A stretch of DNA of 8,792 nucleotides from Candidatus Eiseniibacteriota bacterium (GCA_021414165.1 JAIOPA010000452.1:1-8792); one strand, 5' to 3'. Shown: positions 1-6,049, counted from the stretch's first letter. Notes: generated from the sequence alone by a model not told the origin. A program made the numbers and translations.

Positions 1-451
1 GGTGTGCTGCGGCCTGCATGGTTGCACGCTGCAGGATGGGTCACGCGGCCGTCAGGACTCGTCTGCCGAGCCATGTGCTGGCACGGGTGCCCGGGGCTGA
101 CTCAGGGCGAATCTGGGCCGCTGGGCGGCACTGCAGGACGACGGCGTGGCCAGGTCGCAGACGAGCATCGGCCGAGGCATGGCGCGTCGGGGAGAACGAT
201 CCGGATGAGTGCATGCTCGAGACACCTGGGCGAGCGGATGCGAGGCAGACCGAGGCGAGGTGGCGGTCGCCGGACTGGCCAGGGCGGCGGCGGCCGGGCG
301 AGGCGGAGCCCCGTGCCGGGCCCAGATTTGCAGGTTTACATAATACATATTATGCGACATACGCATTGGCGTGATTCCCGGGCCCGCAGCCCCTCTCGGC
401 CCGCCCGGCGGCCCCACTCGGGCTCCGGACTTACAGCGTGTTGAGCCGGCC
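1..451. other. Intergenic region without a convincing gene
   Basis: No reading frame here gives a credible protein. The open frames on both strands translate to Arg-, Gly-, Pro- and Ala-rich sequence typical of random GC-rich DNA, with no recognisable domain and no good ribosome site. Features seen are a weak 6-base inverted repeat (CCTGCA at 13-18, TGCAGG at 30-35), CGG-rich runs around 283-300, and an AT-rich dyad at 339-366 described separately. The stretch lies downstream of the minus-strand secreted-protein gene that ends at 452. It may hold that gene's 3' region and control sequence for a gene left of the window. I see no clear intrinsic terminator in it. Confidence 0.55.
339..366. promoter_or_regulatory. 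AT-rich overlapping dyads, possible operator or promoter core
   Basis: The sequence CATAATACATATTATG at 339-354 is a perfect inverted repeat with 7-base arms and a 2-base centre. It overlaps a second dyad, ATGCG (352-356) and CGCAT (362-366), with a 5-base spacer. Both sit in a short AT-rich island inside DNA of about 70% G+C. TATTAT at 348-353 on the plus strand, and the same word at 340-345 on the minus strand, each match five of six bases of a sigma-70 type -10 box. A TTTGCA at 327-332 could serve as a poor -35 with a short 15-base spacer. Which strand, if any, is transcribed from here cannot be told. Confidence 0.35.
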
Positions 452-2413
452 CTAGCGAACCCGGACGACCCGGCTCAGCGCTCGCTGTTGGCCAGCCTGC
501 ACCCGAAGCCAATAGAGCCCGTTGCTCAGTTCGGTGCGAGGTTCGAACCAGTGCGTGGAGGCATCCCCGGCCAGAGCGCGGACCCGCCCACCGGCGACCA
601 CCCGTCCGCCGAGGTCGAAAAGCTCGACCGTGAGTTCCGTGGCCGTACCACCGGAGACCTTCACCTTCAGCAGGCCATTCTCGATCATGCCCGTCGCACG
701 AAGCCCGAAGCTAACGGCGGCCGCCGGCACATTGATTCCGCCAACACGGCGCCTGGTCTCGGGGTCGACGAGTTCGTACACGGCGTCACCGTCAGACGGG
801 GCGCCGTCCAGAAAGACGAGTTCACGCTCGGTTGCTCCGGTGCCCGCGCGCCCAAGGATGACCGGGCCGCCCTCCGTTCCGGATCGTTCGACATTCCAGC
901 TACGGCCAAGCTGCGAGCTCGCGAACTCCCAGTTCAACGCCAGACCCTCCGTGCGGCGATCATACGTCGCCCTCTGGATCTCGGTGGCCACGGGACGGTC
1001 GAAGTCGACACGCTGCGCATACAATTGGGTCTGGCCGTCGCGGGTCTCGGACCACACGAAGAACGAGAGTGCGCGCCCGCCGGGATGACACCAGACCACC
1101 GAAGCCAGACCTTGGGCCCCTTGTCGAACAGGGAACCCTGCAACCGGCCAAGTGGGGTCCACGGCACCGGTCACGCCGATGCGCTGCAGACGAAGCTCGG
1201 AACCGGTCGTGGTAGCCGCCACCCAACCATGCAACACGCTCGCGTCCCGGAAGGGCTCCAGAGCGCGTGGCTGCAACCGCACAGAGGATGCCGGAAGACC
1301 CACTCCGGCCTGCGGCCAGTTCGTGTCGCGCACTCCGGTGTTCAAGTGATGCTGAAGACGCACCTGACCGGACGCGGATTCAATCGAACCCATGTAGACA
1401 CCGCCGACTCCATCGGCGGCGAGATCCAATAGTGCGCCCGGCTCAGGTTGGCTGTAGGTCCAGGCGACACTGGCATCGTATGCCGAGAGCCGCAGTGGAT
1501 AGCCCTCCATGCTCAAGGCGAGGAAGCTTCTTCCAGAGGCGTCTGCGACCAGACCCACGTTGACCGCGGAGGAGTTGATCGCGGACTCGCCCAACATCCG
1601 TTCGACAGACTGGGACCCATCCTCACGGATGGTGATCCGATTCGTCGATACGAACGTGGAACTCTCACCGAACTTCTGGCCCGACTGAAGCAGATCCACG
1701 CCACCGGGCCTGGGAATCGCCGTAGGATTGTCATAAAGGAACTCGGTCGAGGAGATCGTGGGGAACTCGAACACCTTCCCGGGACTCGCCCAGCCCGCGG
1801 ACGAAGTTCCATCCGGCCTGATCCTGAGCACGCGGGTCGTGAACCAGATGACGCACGGATGACCAAACTGGCACGAGGCCCGGCGATCGAAGAGCACGAG
1901 CCAGATGCCGCCCTGACCATCCTCACAGGCACTGTAGGTCCACACCCCGGCAGCCCTGATCGGCGAAGTTCCAGGCTGCCAGTCCGTCGGCGGTAGGCCA
2001 TTGGCAGCCAGCCGACGAACGTTGTGACCGCGGGTGCTGAAATCGAACCATGTCACATAGCAGCCGCCCGCCCCATCCCGTATCAAGTTGAGATCAGAAC
2101 TATTGGGAGCTCCCACTAACACCCCGGTCGGCGTCCACGTGGGATCGAGCAACCCACTCGCGAAGACATGCTGGACGTAGATCCCGGATGCATCGGTCCA
2201 TCCCACATAGAGACCACCAGCACCGTCATCGACTGATTTCACCTCGAACCGATTCGCGGTTCCAACGGTGAGTTGAACGCCCTGCGGAGCCCAGCCGAGG
2301 AATGGCACTTGCGCATTCGCCGGAATCGGCGCGCAGGCCAACAGGATCATGCCGAGGCAGGCAAGCGTTCGACACCAGCGGCGCGATATCATTTCGTTCA
2401 GGTCGGTGTGCAT
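452..2413 (-). CDS. Exported repeat protein with T9SS-like C-terminal sorting domain
   Basis: The 653-residue product is predicted to be exported and either surface-attached or released. A signal peptide is visible: Arg-Arg at residues 11-12, a hydrophobic core at about 17-28, and an Ala-Asn-Ala site before Gln35. The body (about 40-475) repeats an Asp-Gly-x-Gly-Gly strand motif at residues 63, 113, 165 and 334, with looser copies near 201, 265 and 291. Many units close with a Trp-Pro-x-x-Gly or similar turn, which suggests a beta-propeller of around seven blades. Residues about 480-565 look like a beta-sandwich linker. The end (about 570-653) resembles type IX secretion sorting domains: 'VELFDLGGRVV', then 'NGLYWLRV', finishing in basic residues. 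Its binding target or enzymatic role is unknown. The first ATG at 2413 is used because a -10-like box lies 7 bases upstream; the ATG at 2392 is an alternative and keeps a complete signal peptide. Base composition is less GC-rich than the neighbours. Confidence 0.88.
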   Translation of the reverse strand: MHTDLNEMISRRWCRTLACLGMILLACAPIPANAQVPFLGWAPQGVQLTVGTANRFEVKSVDDGAGGLYVGWTDASGIYVQHVFASGLLDPTWTPTGVLVGAPNSSDLNLIRDGAGGCYVTWFDFSTRGHNVRRLAANGLPPTDWQPGTSPIRAAGVWTYSACEDGQGGIWLVLFDRRASCQFGHPCVIWFTTRVLRIRPDGTSSAGWASPGKVFEFPTISSTEFLYDNPTAIPRPGGVDLLQSGQKFGESSTFVSTNRITIREDGSQSVERMLGESAINSSAVNVGLVADASGRSFLALSMEGYPLRLSAYDASVAWTYSQPEPGALLDLAADGVGGVYMGSIESASGQVRLQHHLNTGVRDTNWPQAGVGLPASSVRLQPRALEPFRDASVLHGWVAATTTGSELRLQRIGVTGAVDPTWPVAGFPVRQGAQGLASVVWCHPGGRALSFFVWSETRDGQTQLYAQRVDFDRPVATEIQRATYDRRTEGLALNWEFASSQLGRSWNVERSGTEGGPVILGRAGTGATERELVFLDGAPSDGDAVYELVDPETRRRVGGINVPAAAVSFGLRATGMIENGLLKVKVSGGTATELTVELFDLGGRVVAGGRVRALAGDASTHWFEPRTELSNGLYWLRVQAGQQRALSRVVRVR

Positions 2414-2419
2414 GTGGGT

Positions 2420-2449
2420 ACTCTATGAACCTACATTGCGGCCATGCAA
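2420..2449 (-). promoter_or_regulatory. Candidate promoter of the secreted repeat protein gene
   Basis: On the minus strand, TTGCAT (2449-2444) and TAGAGT (2425-2420) are separated by 18 bases and resemble sigma-70 type -35 and -10 boxes, at three and four matches of six. Transcription would begin about at the ATG at 2413, giving a leaderless message, which would fit the lack of a Shine-Dalgarno sequence there. Matches are weak, so this is a suggestion only. Confidence 0.3.
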
Positions 2450-2463
2450 CATGAATCTGCATG
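2443..2463. repeat. Inverted repeat overlapping the candidate -35 box
   Basis: CATGCA at 2443-2448 and TGCATG at 2458-2463 form perfect 6-base arms around a 9-base spacer. They lie between the end of the DinB-fold gene (2473) and the secreted-protein gene (2413). The left arm overlaps the candidate -35 box at 2444-2449, so a bound regulator could block it. It could instead be a short hairpin after the DinB gene, but no T-run follows. Confidence 0.3.
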
Positions 2464-2472
2464 CCAAGTCGC

Positions 2473-2976
2473 TCAGTCGAACTCGAACTCCGGATTCGCC
2501 GGCGTCTGCTCGATGCCGACTGTGCCGATGCGGATGTCGGCGCGAGCGTAGGCCTCGCCTTTCATCTTGAGCCCAGCCAGCCGGCGCAGCATGGCCAACT
2601 GCCCGGTGTGCGTGAGCGCGTCGGCCAGCACGCCCTGGAACAGCGTGCCCGGGTCGCACTGGATCGGCGCCCCCGAGGCCAGCGTGTCGTCGGCGGCCTT
2701 GAGCATGGCGAAGAACCGGGCCACCTCGGGCTCCAAGGCCTGCGGCGTGGCCACGGTCCAGCGCGACTCGCCGTTGAGCCTTCGGCCGAAGGCCTCGATC
2801 AGGTCACCCATGTGCGACACGATGTCGACCACGCGCGGTGAGTCGGCCGAGGCGCGGAACTCACCGAACGAGGCCGGCGTGTCGCGCAGCGTCTTGCCGG
2901 CGCGGTATGCAAGCGTCGCTAGCGCATGGCGCAGCCAGAGCCGCGTGGCCGGGTCCTGCGCGGGGATCTCACTCAT
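2473..2976 (-). CDS. DinB-fold (DfsB/YfiT-like) protein
   Basis: The 167-residue product looks like a four-helix DinB-superfamily protein. Members bind a metal through histidines, and some act as thiol transferases using bacillithiol or mycothiol; many have no known substrate. The family hallmarks visible are an 'IVSHMGDLIEAF' helix with His55 and a late helix 'ALTHTGQLAMLRRLAG' with His123 and Gln125. The usual His-x3-His pair of that helix appears as Asp119-x3-His123, so one ligand may be altered. The ATG at 2976 is supported by GGAGG at 2989-2985 on the minus strand with an 8-base spacer. It follows the SRPBCC gene by 24 bases, so the two probably share a message. SRPBCC and DinB genes are often neighbours in bacteria. 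The exact reaction is unknown. Confidence 0.8.
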   Translation of the reverse strand: MSEIPAQDPATRLWLRHALATLAYRAGKTLRDTPASFGEFRASADSPRVVDIVSHMGDLIEAFGRRLNGESRWTVATPQALEPEVARFFAMLKAADDTLASGAPIQCDPGTLFQGVLADALTHTGQLAMLRRLAGLKMKGEAYARADIRIGTVGIEQTPANPEFEFD

Positions 2977-3000
2977 GCGTGCAGCCTCCGGTGGGCCCGA

Positions 3001-3444
3001 CTAGCCGCGGGCGAGTTCGGCGATGAGCCGGTCGAGGTTCTGCTCGTTGGCCGGGATGCACACGCCCTCGAGCGCCTTCCGCAGCTCGACCGTGGCGAAC
3101 GACTGCCGCCAGTAGAGCCGCGTGCCGCCCGTGGTGGGCTCGAGGATCACGGTGAGCACGAAGTGCGGGTCGTTCACGTGCTGGATGACCACGCGCTCGG
3201 GGCCGACCTCGACGAAGCGATTCTGGTTCTTGTAGCGCGCGCCGTCGGGGCCGACCATGGTGAACAGCCAGTCGCCGCCCGGGCGCGGATCGCACGTATC
3301 GAACTCGTTCGTGAACCCGGCCGGACCCCACCAGCGCGCGAGCCGCTTGGGATCGGTGAACGTGGCCAGGACCTGCTCGCGCGTGAACGACAGCACGCGC
3401 TCGGTGGCGAGCTCACGCTCGGTGGCGAAGTCGGCAGGGCTCAT
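3001..3444 (-). CDS. SRPBCC / AHSA1-family protein
   Basis: The 147-residue product has the START-like SRPBCC fold of the AHSA1 (Hsp90 activator homologue) family, which forms a hydrophobic cavity for small ligands. Typical features are visible. Residues 14-40 carry the opening 'ATERVLSFTREQV' strand and helix, followed by 'FTDPKRLARWWGP' with the Trp-Trp-Gly-Pro signature at 38-41. Residues 55-63 give the 'PGGDWLFTM' strand, and the last helix ends in 'NEQNLDRLIAELARG'. No signal peptide is present, so it is cytoplasmic. The ATG at 3444 is chosen because AAGGAG (3457-3452 on the minus strand) precedes it by 7 bases. The open frame extends upstream to 3717, but that would run into the divergent radical SAM gene. 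It heads a probable two-gene operon with the DinB-fold gene. Such genes are often controlled by an adjacent ArsR-type repressor, but none lies in this window. Confidence 0.88.
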   Translation of the reverse strand: MSPADFATERELATERVLSFTREQVLATFTDPKRLARWWGPAGFTNEFDTCDPRPGGDWLFTMVGPDGARYKNQNRFVEVGPERVVIQHVNDPHFVLTVILEPTTGGTRLYWRQSFATVELRKALEGVCIPANEQNLDRLIAELARG

Positions 3445-3556
3445 GGACGGGCTCCTTGTGTGATGGCTCGGCGAGCGGCTCGGCGTGCATCCGTGCAGGC
3501 CAGCGGCGCGGTGCGATGGATTCGAGCGCCGCAGTGTGCGGGCGCTGCTCGCCACG

Positions 3557-3586
3557 AGCATACTGCACATTTGTGCATCGGCGCAA
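3557..3586 (-). promoter_or_regulatory. Candidate promoter of the SRPBCC-DinB operon
   Basis: On the minus strand, TTGCGC (3586-3581) and TATGCT (3562-3557) are separated by 18 bases, at three and four matches of six to the sigma-70 consensus. The whole spacer is taken up by the palindrome at 3564-3577, a classic place for a repressor site. The leader would be about 105 bases long, ending at AAGGAG before the ATG at 3444. Confidence 0.35.
3564..3577. promoter_or_regulatory. Palindromic operator candidate in the divergent region
   Basis: TGCACATTTGTGCA is a perfect inverted repeat with 6-base arms and a 2-base centre. It lies between the candidate -35 and -10 boxes of the minus-strand SRPBCC promoter and overlaps the candidate -35 box of the plus-strand radical SAM promoter at 3571-3576. 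One bound dimer could therefore control both directions. The cognate regulator is not in the window. Confidence 0.45.
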
Positions 3587-3599
3587 GAGGGTGTAGAAC
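3571..3599 (+). promoter_or_regulatory. Candidate promoter of the radical SAM gene
   Basis: TTGTGC (3571-3576) and TAGAAC (3594-3599) have a 17-base spacer, at three and four matches of six to sigma-70 boxes. The expected start of transcription, near 3606, is almost at the ATG at 3608. That fits a leaderless or nearly leaderless message, since no good Shine-Dalgarno sequence sits just before this start. Confidence 0.3.
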
Positions 3600-3607
3600 T
3601 CCCCACC

Positions 3608-4534
3608 ATGCCGGCCGAACTCCGCCTCGAGCCCTGCCGAAGCGCCTTGAACCGCGTCCATGGGATGCCGTTCGAGTGGACGCTCAACCCGTACATGGGC
3701 TGCGCGCACCGCTGCACGTTCTGCTACGTGCGCGCGTTCGAGCAGCGCGCCGAGCGCCCCGCCGACGATCGCTATGGCCGCAGCATCCGGGTCAAGACCA
3801 ACGTGGTCCAGGTGCTGCGCGCCGAGCTGGCCCGCAGCTCGTGGCAGGGCAAGCTGGTGCTCATGGGCGGAGCGACCGATCCGTACCAGCCGGCCGAGGG
3901 CCGATACCGGCTCACGCGAGGTTGTATCGAAGCTTTAAGCGAGCGGCGCAACCCGTTCTCGATCATCACTCGCGGGCCCATGGTGATCCGCGATGTCGAT
4001 GTGCTCGCCGAGGCCTCGCGACGTGCGCGCGTGTCCGTGAGCCTGTCGATCCCCACGCTCGAGGACGCGGTCTGGCGCGTCACCGAGCCGGGCACGGCAC
4101 ATCCGCGGCAGCGGCTGCGCGCCGTGCGCGTGCTCGCCGATGCCGGCATCCGGGTGGGCGTGGCACTGGCGCCGATCATCCCCGGCATCAGCGACCGGCC
4201 GGGCCCGCTCATGGATGCCATCCGGGCCGCACGAGACGCCGGGGCGTCCCGGCTCTGGACCGAGCTGCTCTACTTGAAGCCCGGCACGCGCGAGCATTTC
4301 CTCGACACGCTCGCCGCCGCCTGGCCGGCCGAGGCCGAAAGATTGGCGGCCATGTACGCCAAGGCGGCCTACCGGCCCAAGCCGGTCAACCGCGAGCATG
4401 TCGAGACGGTGGCGGCCATGGCGCGCACGGCACCGCGGCGTGCCAGCGCGCCGCCGCATATCGAACCCGAGCCACCGCGGCTCGCGGTGCAGCTGGGGCT
4501 GGCGTTCAACGACTACCTGGCCGAGGCGCAATGA
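3608..4534 (+). CDS. Radical SAM protein, SplB / Rv2578c-like
   Basis: The 308-residue product is a cytoplasmic radical SAM enzyme. It would bind a 4Fe-4S cluster and split S-adenosylmethionine to make a radical. The cluster motif is Cys32-x3-Cys36-x2-Cys39 followed by Tyr40. Preceding it is 'ALNRVHGMPFEWTLNPYMG', and residues 86-97 read 'MGGATDPYQPAE', both typical of the spore photoproduct lyase-like COG1533 group, closest in feel to the Rv2578c family. The barrel continues with 'SIITRGPMVIRD' (118-129), 'SLSIPTLED' (145-153) and 'GVALAPIIPGISD' (184-196). True spore photoproduct lyase repairs DNA, but the substrate of this subgroup is not known and I would not call it SplB. The frame is open back to 3485, but the ATG at 3608 is where homology begins. 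A start at 3608 lacks a Shine-Dalgarno sequence. It diverges from the SRPBCC-DinB pair. Confidence 0.9.
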   Translation: MPAELRLEPCRSALNRVHGMPFEWTLNPYMGCAHRCTFCYVRAFEQRAERPADDRYGRSIRVKTNVVQVLRAELARSSWQGKLVLMGGATDPYQPAEGRYRLTRGCIEALSERRNPFSIITRGPMVIRDVDVLAEASRRARVSVSLSIPTLEDAVWRVTEPGTAHPRQRLRAVRVLADAGIRVGVALAPIIPGISDRPGPLMDAIRAARDAGASRLWTELLYLKPGTREHFLDTLAAAWPAEAERLAAMYAKAAYRPKPVNREHVETVAAMARTAPRRASAPPHIEPEPPRLAVQLGLAFNDYLAEAQ

Positions 4535-4535
4535 G

Positions 4536-4563
4536 TTGCCTGCGGAACTTCGAGTGATACAAG
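4536..4563 (+). promoter_or_regulatory. Candidate promoter of the choice-of-anchor protein gene
   Basis: TTGCCT (4536-4541) and TACAAG (4558-4563) have a 16-base spacer and each match four of six sigma-70 positions. It begins just after the stop of the radical SAM gene. A second, poorer pair (TTGTGG 4573-4578, TAAGGT 4596-4601) has a 17-base spacer. The 112-base gap makes a separate promoter plausible, but read-through from the radical SAM gene is also possible because no terminator is visible between them. Confidence 0.28.
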
Positions 4564-4602
4564 AGATTCGCCTTGTGGCTCGCTGGGCGACTCCGTAAGG
4601 TC

Positions 4603-4616
4603 GTGCGTTCACGCAC
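4603..4616. repeat. Short palindrome in the leader of the choice-of-anchor gene
   Basis: GTGCGT at 4603-4608 and ACGCAC at 4611-4616 form perfect 6-base arms around a 2-base centre, 30 bases before the start codon at 4647. It could be an operator or a small leader hairpin. It has the same 6-2-6 layout as the palindrome at 3564-3577 but a different sequence. Confidence 0.3.
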
Positions 4617-4646
4617 TCCCCTCGCACTCTCCCCGAGGTCCCTCCC

Positions 4647-5288
4647 ATGCCGAACGTCTTCCGCGCCCGTCTCATGCTCGCCGCTCTGCTGCTCACCGCC
4701 GCAGGCTCGGCGCGGGCCCAGAACCTGGTCGCCAACCCCAGCTTCGAGGCACCGGGGCCGGCCGGGATCACGACCCGCTTCACGTGCAACTGCGTGCCCG
4801 CTGGCTTCGGCTGGTTGGTGGGTGGTGCGGGCGTCGACCTGGTGCAGACCTACTGGGCGCCCCAGGACGGCATCCAGTCGCTGGACCTGAACCAGGACAA
4901 CCAGGGGCCCGCCACACCCCCGGGTTCGGTCTCGCAGAGCATCTCGACCACGCCGGGTGCCAGCTACCGCGTGAGCTTCTGGATGGCGGGCAACCCCGAC
5001 CACACGCGCGCGCCGCACGATGGCGCAGCGATCAAGACCATGGACGTGAGCTTCGGGCCGGTGACGCAGTCGTTCGCGTTCGACGTGACCGGCAAGGTCC
5101 ACGCGGCGCCGGGCTGGGTGCCTTACCAGTTCGACGTGGTCGCCAACTCGGCAAGCTCGGTGTTGCTGTTCCAGAGCACGATGGCCGGCTACGCGGGCCC
5201 GCTGGTCGACAACGTGAGCGTGACGCTGCTCGCCTCGACCGGCGCGCGTTCCACCGCGTGGTCGCGGATCAAGTCGCTCTACCGCTGA
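4647..5288 (+). CDS. Secreted choice-of-anchor C / DUF642-like protein
   Basis: The 213-residue product is an exported beta-sandwich protein. A signal peptide is clear: Arg6 and Arg8, a hydrophobic run at 9-18, and an Ala-Arg-Ala cleavage site after residue 24. The mature part opens with 'NLVANPSFEAPG' (26-37), the signature start of DUF642 and choice-of-anchor C domains. It continues with 'QSLDLN' (77-82), 'VSQSISTTPGASYRVSFWMAGNP' features near 95-117, and closes with 'GPLVDNVSVTLL' (184-195). This galactose-binding-like fold is thought to bind carbohydrate, but the ligand here is unknown. After the domain comes a tail of about 18 residues ending 'WSRIKSLYR'; it is neither LPXTG, PEP-CTERM nor a T9SS domain and may be a lineage-specific attachment signal. 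The ATG at 4647 is preceded by GAGG at 4635-4638 with an 8-base spacer. It converges on the TPR gene across a strong stem-loop. Confidence 0.88.
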   Translation: MPNVFRARLMLAALLLTAAGSARAQNLVANPSFEAPGPAGITTRFTCNCVPAGFGWLVGGAGVDLVQTYWAPQDGIQSLDLNQDNQGPATPPGSVSQSISTTPGASYRVSFWMAGNPDHTRAPHDGAAIKTMDVSFGPVTQSFAFDVTGKVHAAPGWVPYQFDVVANSASSVLLFQSTMAGYAGPLVDNVSVTLLASTGARSTAWSRIKSLYR

Positions 5289-5314
5289 GCCGCCGTTCGA
5301 GGCGCTGAGCAAGT

Positions 5315-5357
5315 AGCACGAAGCCCCGGCACCAGATCGGCGCCGGGGCTTCGTGCT
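5315..5357. terminator. Long stem-loop between convergent genes, likely bidirectional terminator
   Basis: AGCACGAAGCCCCGGC at 5315-5330 pairs perfectly with 5342-5357, giving a 16-base stem and an 11-base loop. It starts 27 bases after the stop of the choice-of-anchor gene and ends 12 bases before the stop of the convergent TPR gene, so it can serve both. A run of Ts is missing on either side, so termination would rest on the strong GC stem, or the structure may mainly protect 3' ends. Confidence 0.75.
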
Positions 5358-5369
5358 GCGCTGCGAAGA

Positions 5370-6038
5370 CTAGTTGAGCGTCGTCGGGTTCAAGCGGCCG
5401 AGCTCGATGCGGGCCTGCAGCTGGTAGCCCGAATCCGGGAACTCATCGATGATCCGCTGCAGACGCTTCTTGGCCTCGTCGGGCTTGTTCGCGGCGGTCA
5501 TGCAGCGCGCGGACGAGAACAGCAGCTCGCCGCTCGACTCACGATCGAACACGCCGATGAGCTTGTCGAAGTTGGCCGAGGCCTCGGCGTACTGGCCGAC
5601 GCTCTCCTGCGCGTAAGCAAGGCTGCGGCGCACACCGTTCGCGATGATGCCGCTCGAGTTCTTCTTGAGGTACGCCTCGTAGTCGGCGATCGCGTCCTTC
5701 CAGTTGCCGCGCCAGTAGGCGTCGTCACCGGCGATGCGCAGCGCATCAACGCCGCTGGGCGTGTTCGGGTAGGTCTTCGCGACCTCCTGGGCCAGCGTGC
5801 GCGAGCGATCGTAGTCCGCGCGCCAGAACAGGTCGTTGGCCTGCGCCAGCTTCTCGGACGCGGCGTTCTCCTGGCGGGCCTGACCGGCGTTCCAGTAGTA
5901 CGCGCCGACCGCGGCAGCGGCCACCACGAGGACGGCGATCAACAGCGTCTGGCCATAACGGCTCCACAGGCCCTGAGCCTGATCGAGCAGTTCGGCGCCC
6001 GGATCCTCGATACCTGACTTATGCGTTTCCAGCGACAA
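5370..6038 (-). CDS. Membrane-anchored tetratricopeptide repeat protein (YfgM-like layout)
   Basis: The 222-residue product has a short cytoplasmic N-terminus, one membrane helix at about 31-48 ('TLLIAVLVVAAAAVGAYYW'), and then helical repeats outside the membrane. TPR-like units can be followed at about 65-98, 102-135, 139-170 and 173-206. Typical motifs are 'ANDLFWRADYDRSRTLAQEV', 'DAYWRGNWKDAIADYEAYL', and 'RLQRIIDEFPDSGYQLQARIELGRL'. This layout is like YfgM and related envelope TPR proteins that assist secretion or complex assembly, but sequence alone does not prove that role. The start is a TTG at 6038, because GGAGG lies 6 bases before it. The frame stays open to 6098, but the extra residues are Arg-rich and unlike the family. 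It diverges from the protease gene and has a likely promoter at 6115-6144. Confidence 0.85.
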   Translation of the reverse strand: MSLETHKSGIEDPGAELLDQAQGLWSRYGQTLLIAVLVVAAAAVGAYYWNAGQARQENAASEKLAQANDLFWRADYDRSRTLAQEVAKTYPNTPSGVDALRIAGDDAYWRGNWKDAIADYEAYLKKNSSGIIANGVRRSLAYAQESVGQYAEASANFDKLIGVFDRESSGELLFSSARCMTAANKPDEAKKRLQRIIDEFPDSGYQLQARIELGRLNPTTLN

Positions 6039-6044
6039 GACGTG

Positions 6045-6049
6045 CCTCC
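6045..6049 (-). promoter_or_regulatory. Ribosome binding site that fixes a TTG start
   Basis: On the minus strand GGAGG is followed by 6 bases and then TTG at 6038. No ATG or GTG in the frame sits at a comparable distance, so this site is the reason for choosing the rarer TTG start of the TPR gene. Confidence 0.7.

Noticed and set aside
13..35. Inverted repeat CCTGCA / TGCAGG as a terminator
   Set aside because: Only 6 bases pair around an 11-base loop and no T-run follows, so it is expected by chance in this DNA.
4..444. 146-codon open frame at the left edge
   Set aside because: The translation is Arg/Gly-rich, lacks hydrophobic periodicity or motifs and has no ribosome site; it ends in the AT-rich dyad region.
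371..1432. 353-codon open frame on the plus strand
   Set aside because: It lies antisense to the secreted repeat protein, which has a signal peptide, repeats and a sorting domain. The plus-strand translation has low-complexity GC-driven content with no domain.
3485..3607. Upstream extension of the radical SAM gene to 3485
   Set aside because: It would make the promoter region and palindrome coding, and the added residues do not resemble the family, which begins near the ATG at 3608.
3445..3717. Upstream extension of the SRPBCC gene to 3717
   Set aside because: AAGGAG 7 bases before the ATG at 3444 and family homology starting there fix the start. The extension would overlap the divergent radical SAM gene.
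2926..4557. 543-codon open frame on the plus strand
   Set aside because: It runs through the SRPBCC gene on the opposite strand and the radical SAM gene in another frame. The translation is Arg-, Ala- and Gly-rich, typical of GC-rich shadow frames.
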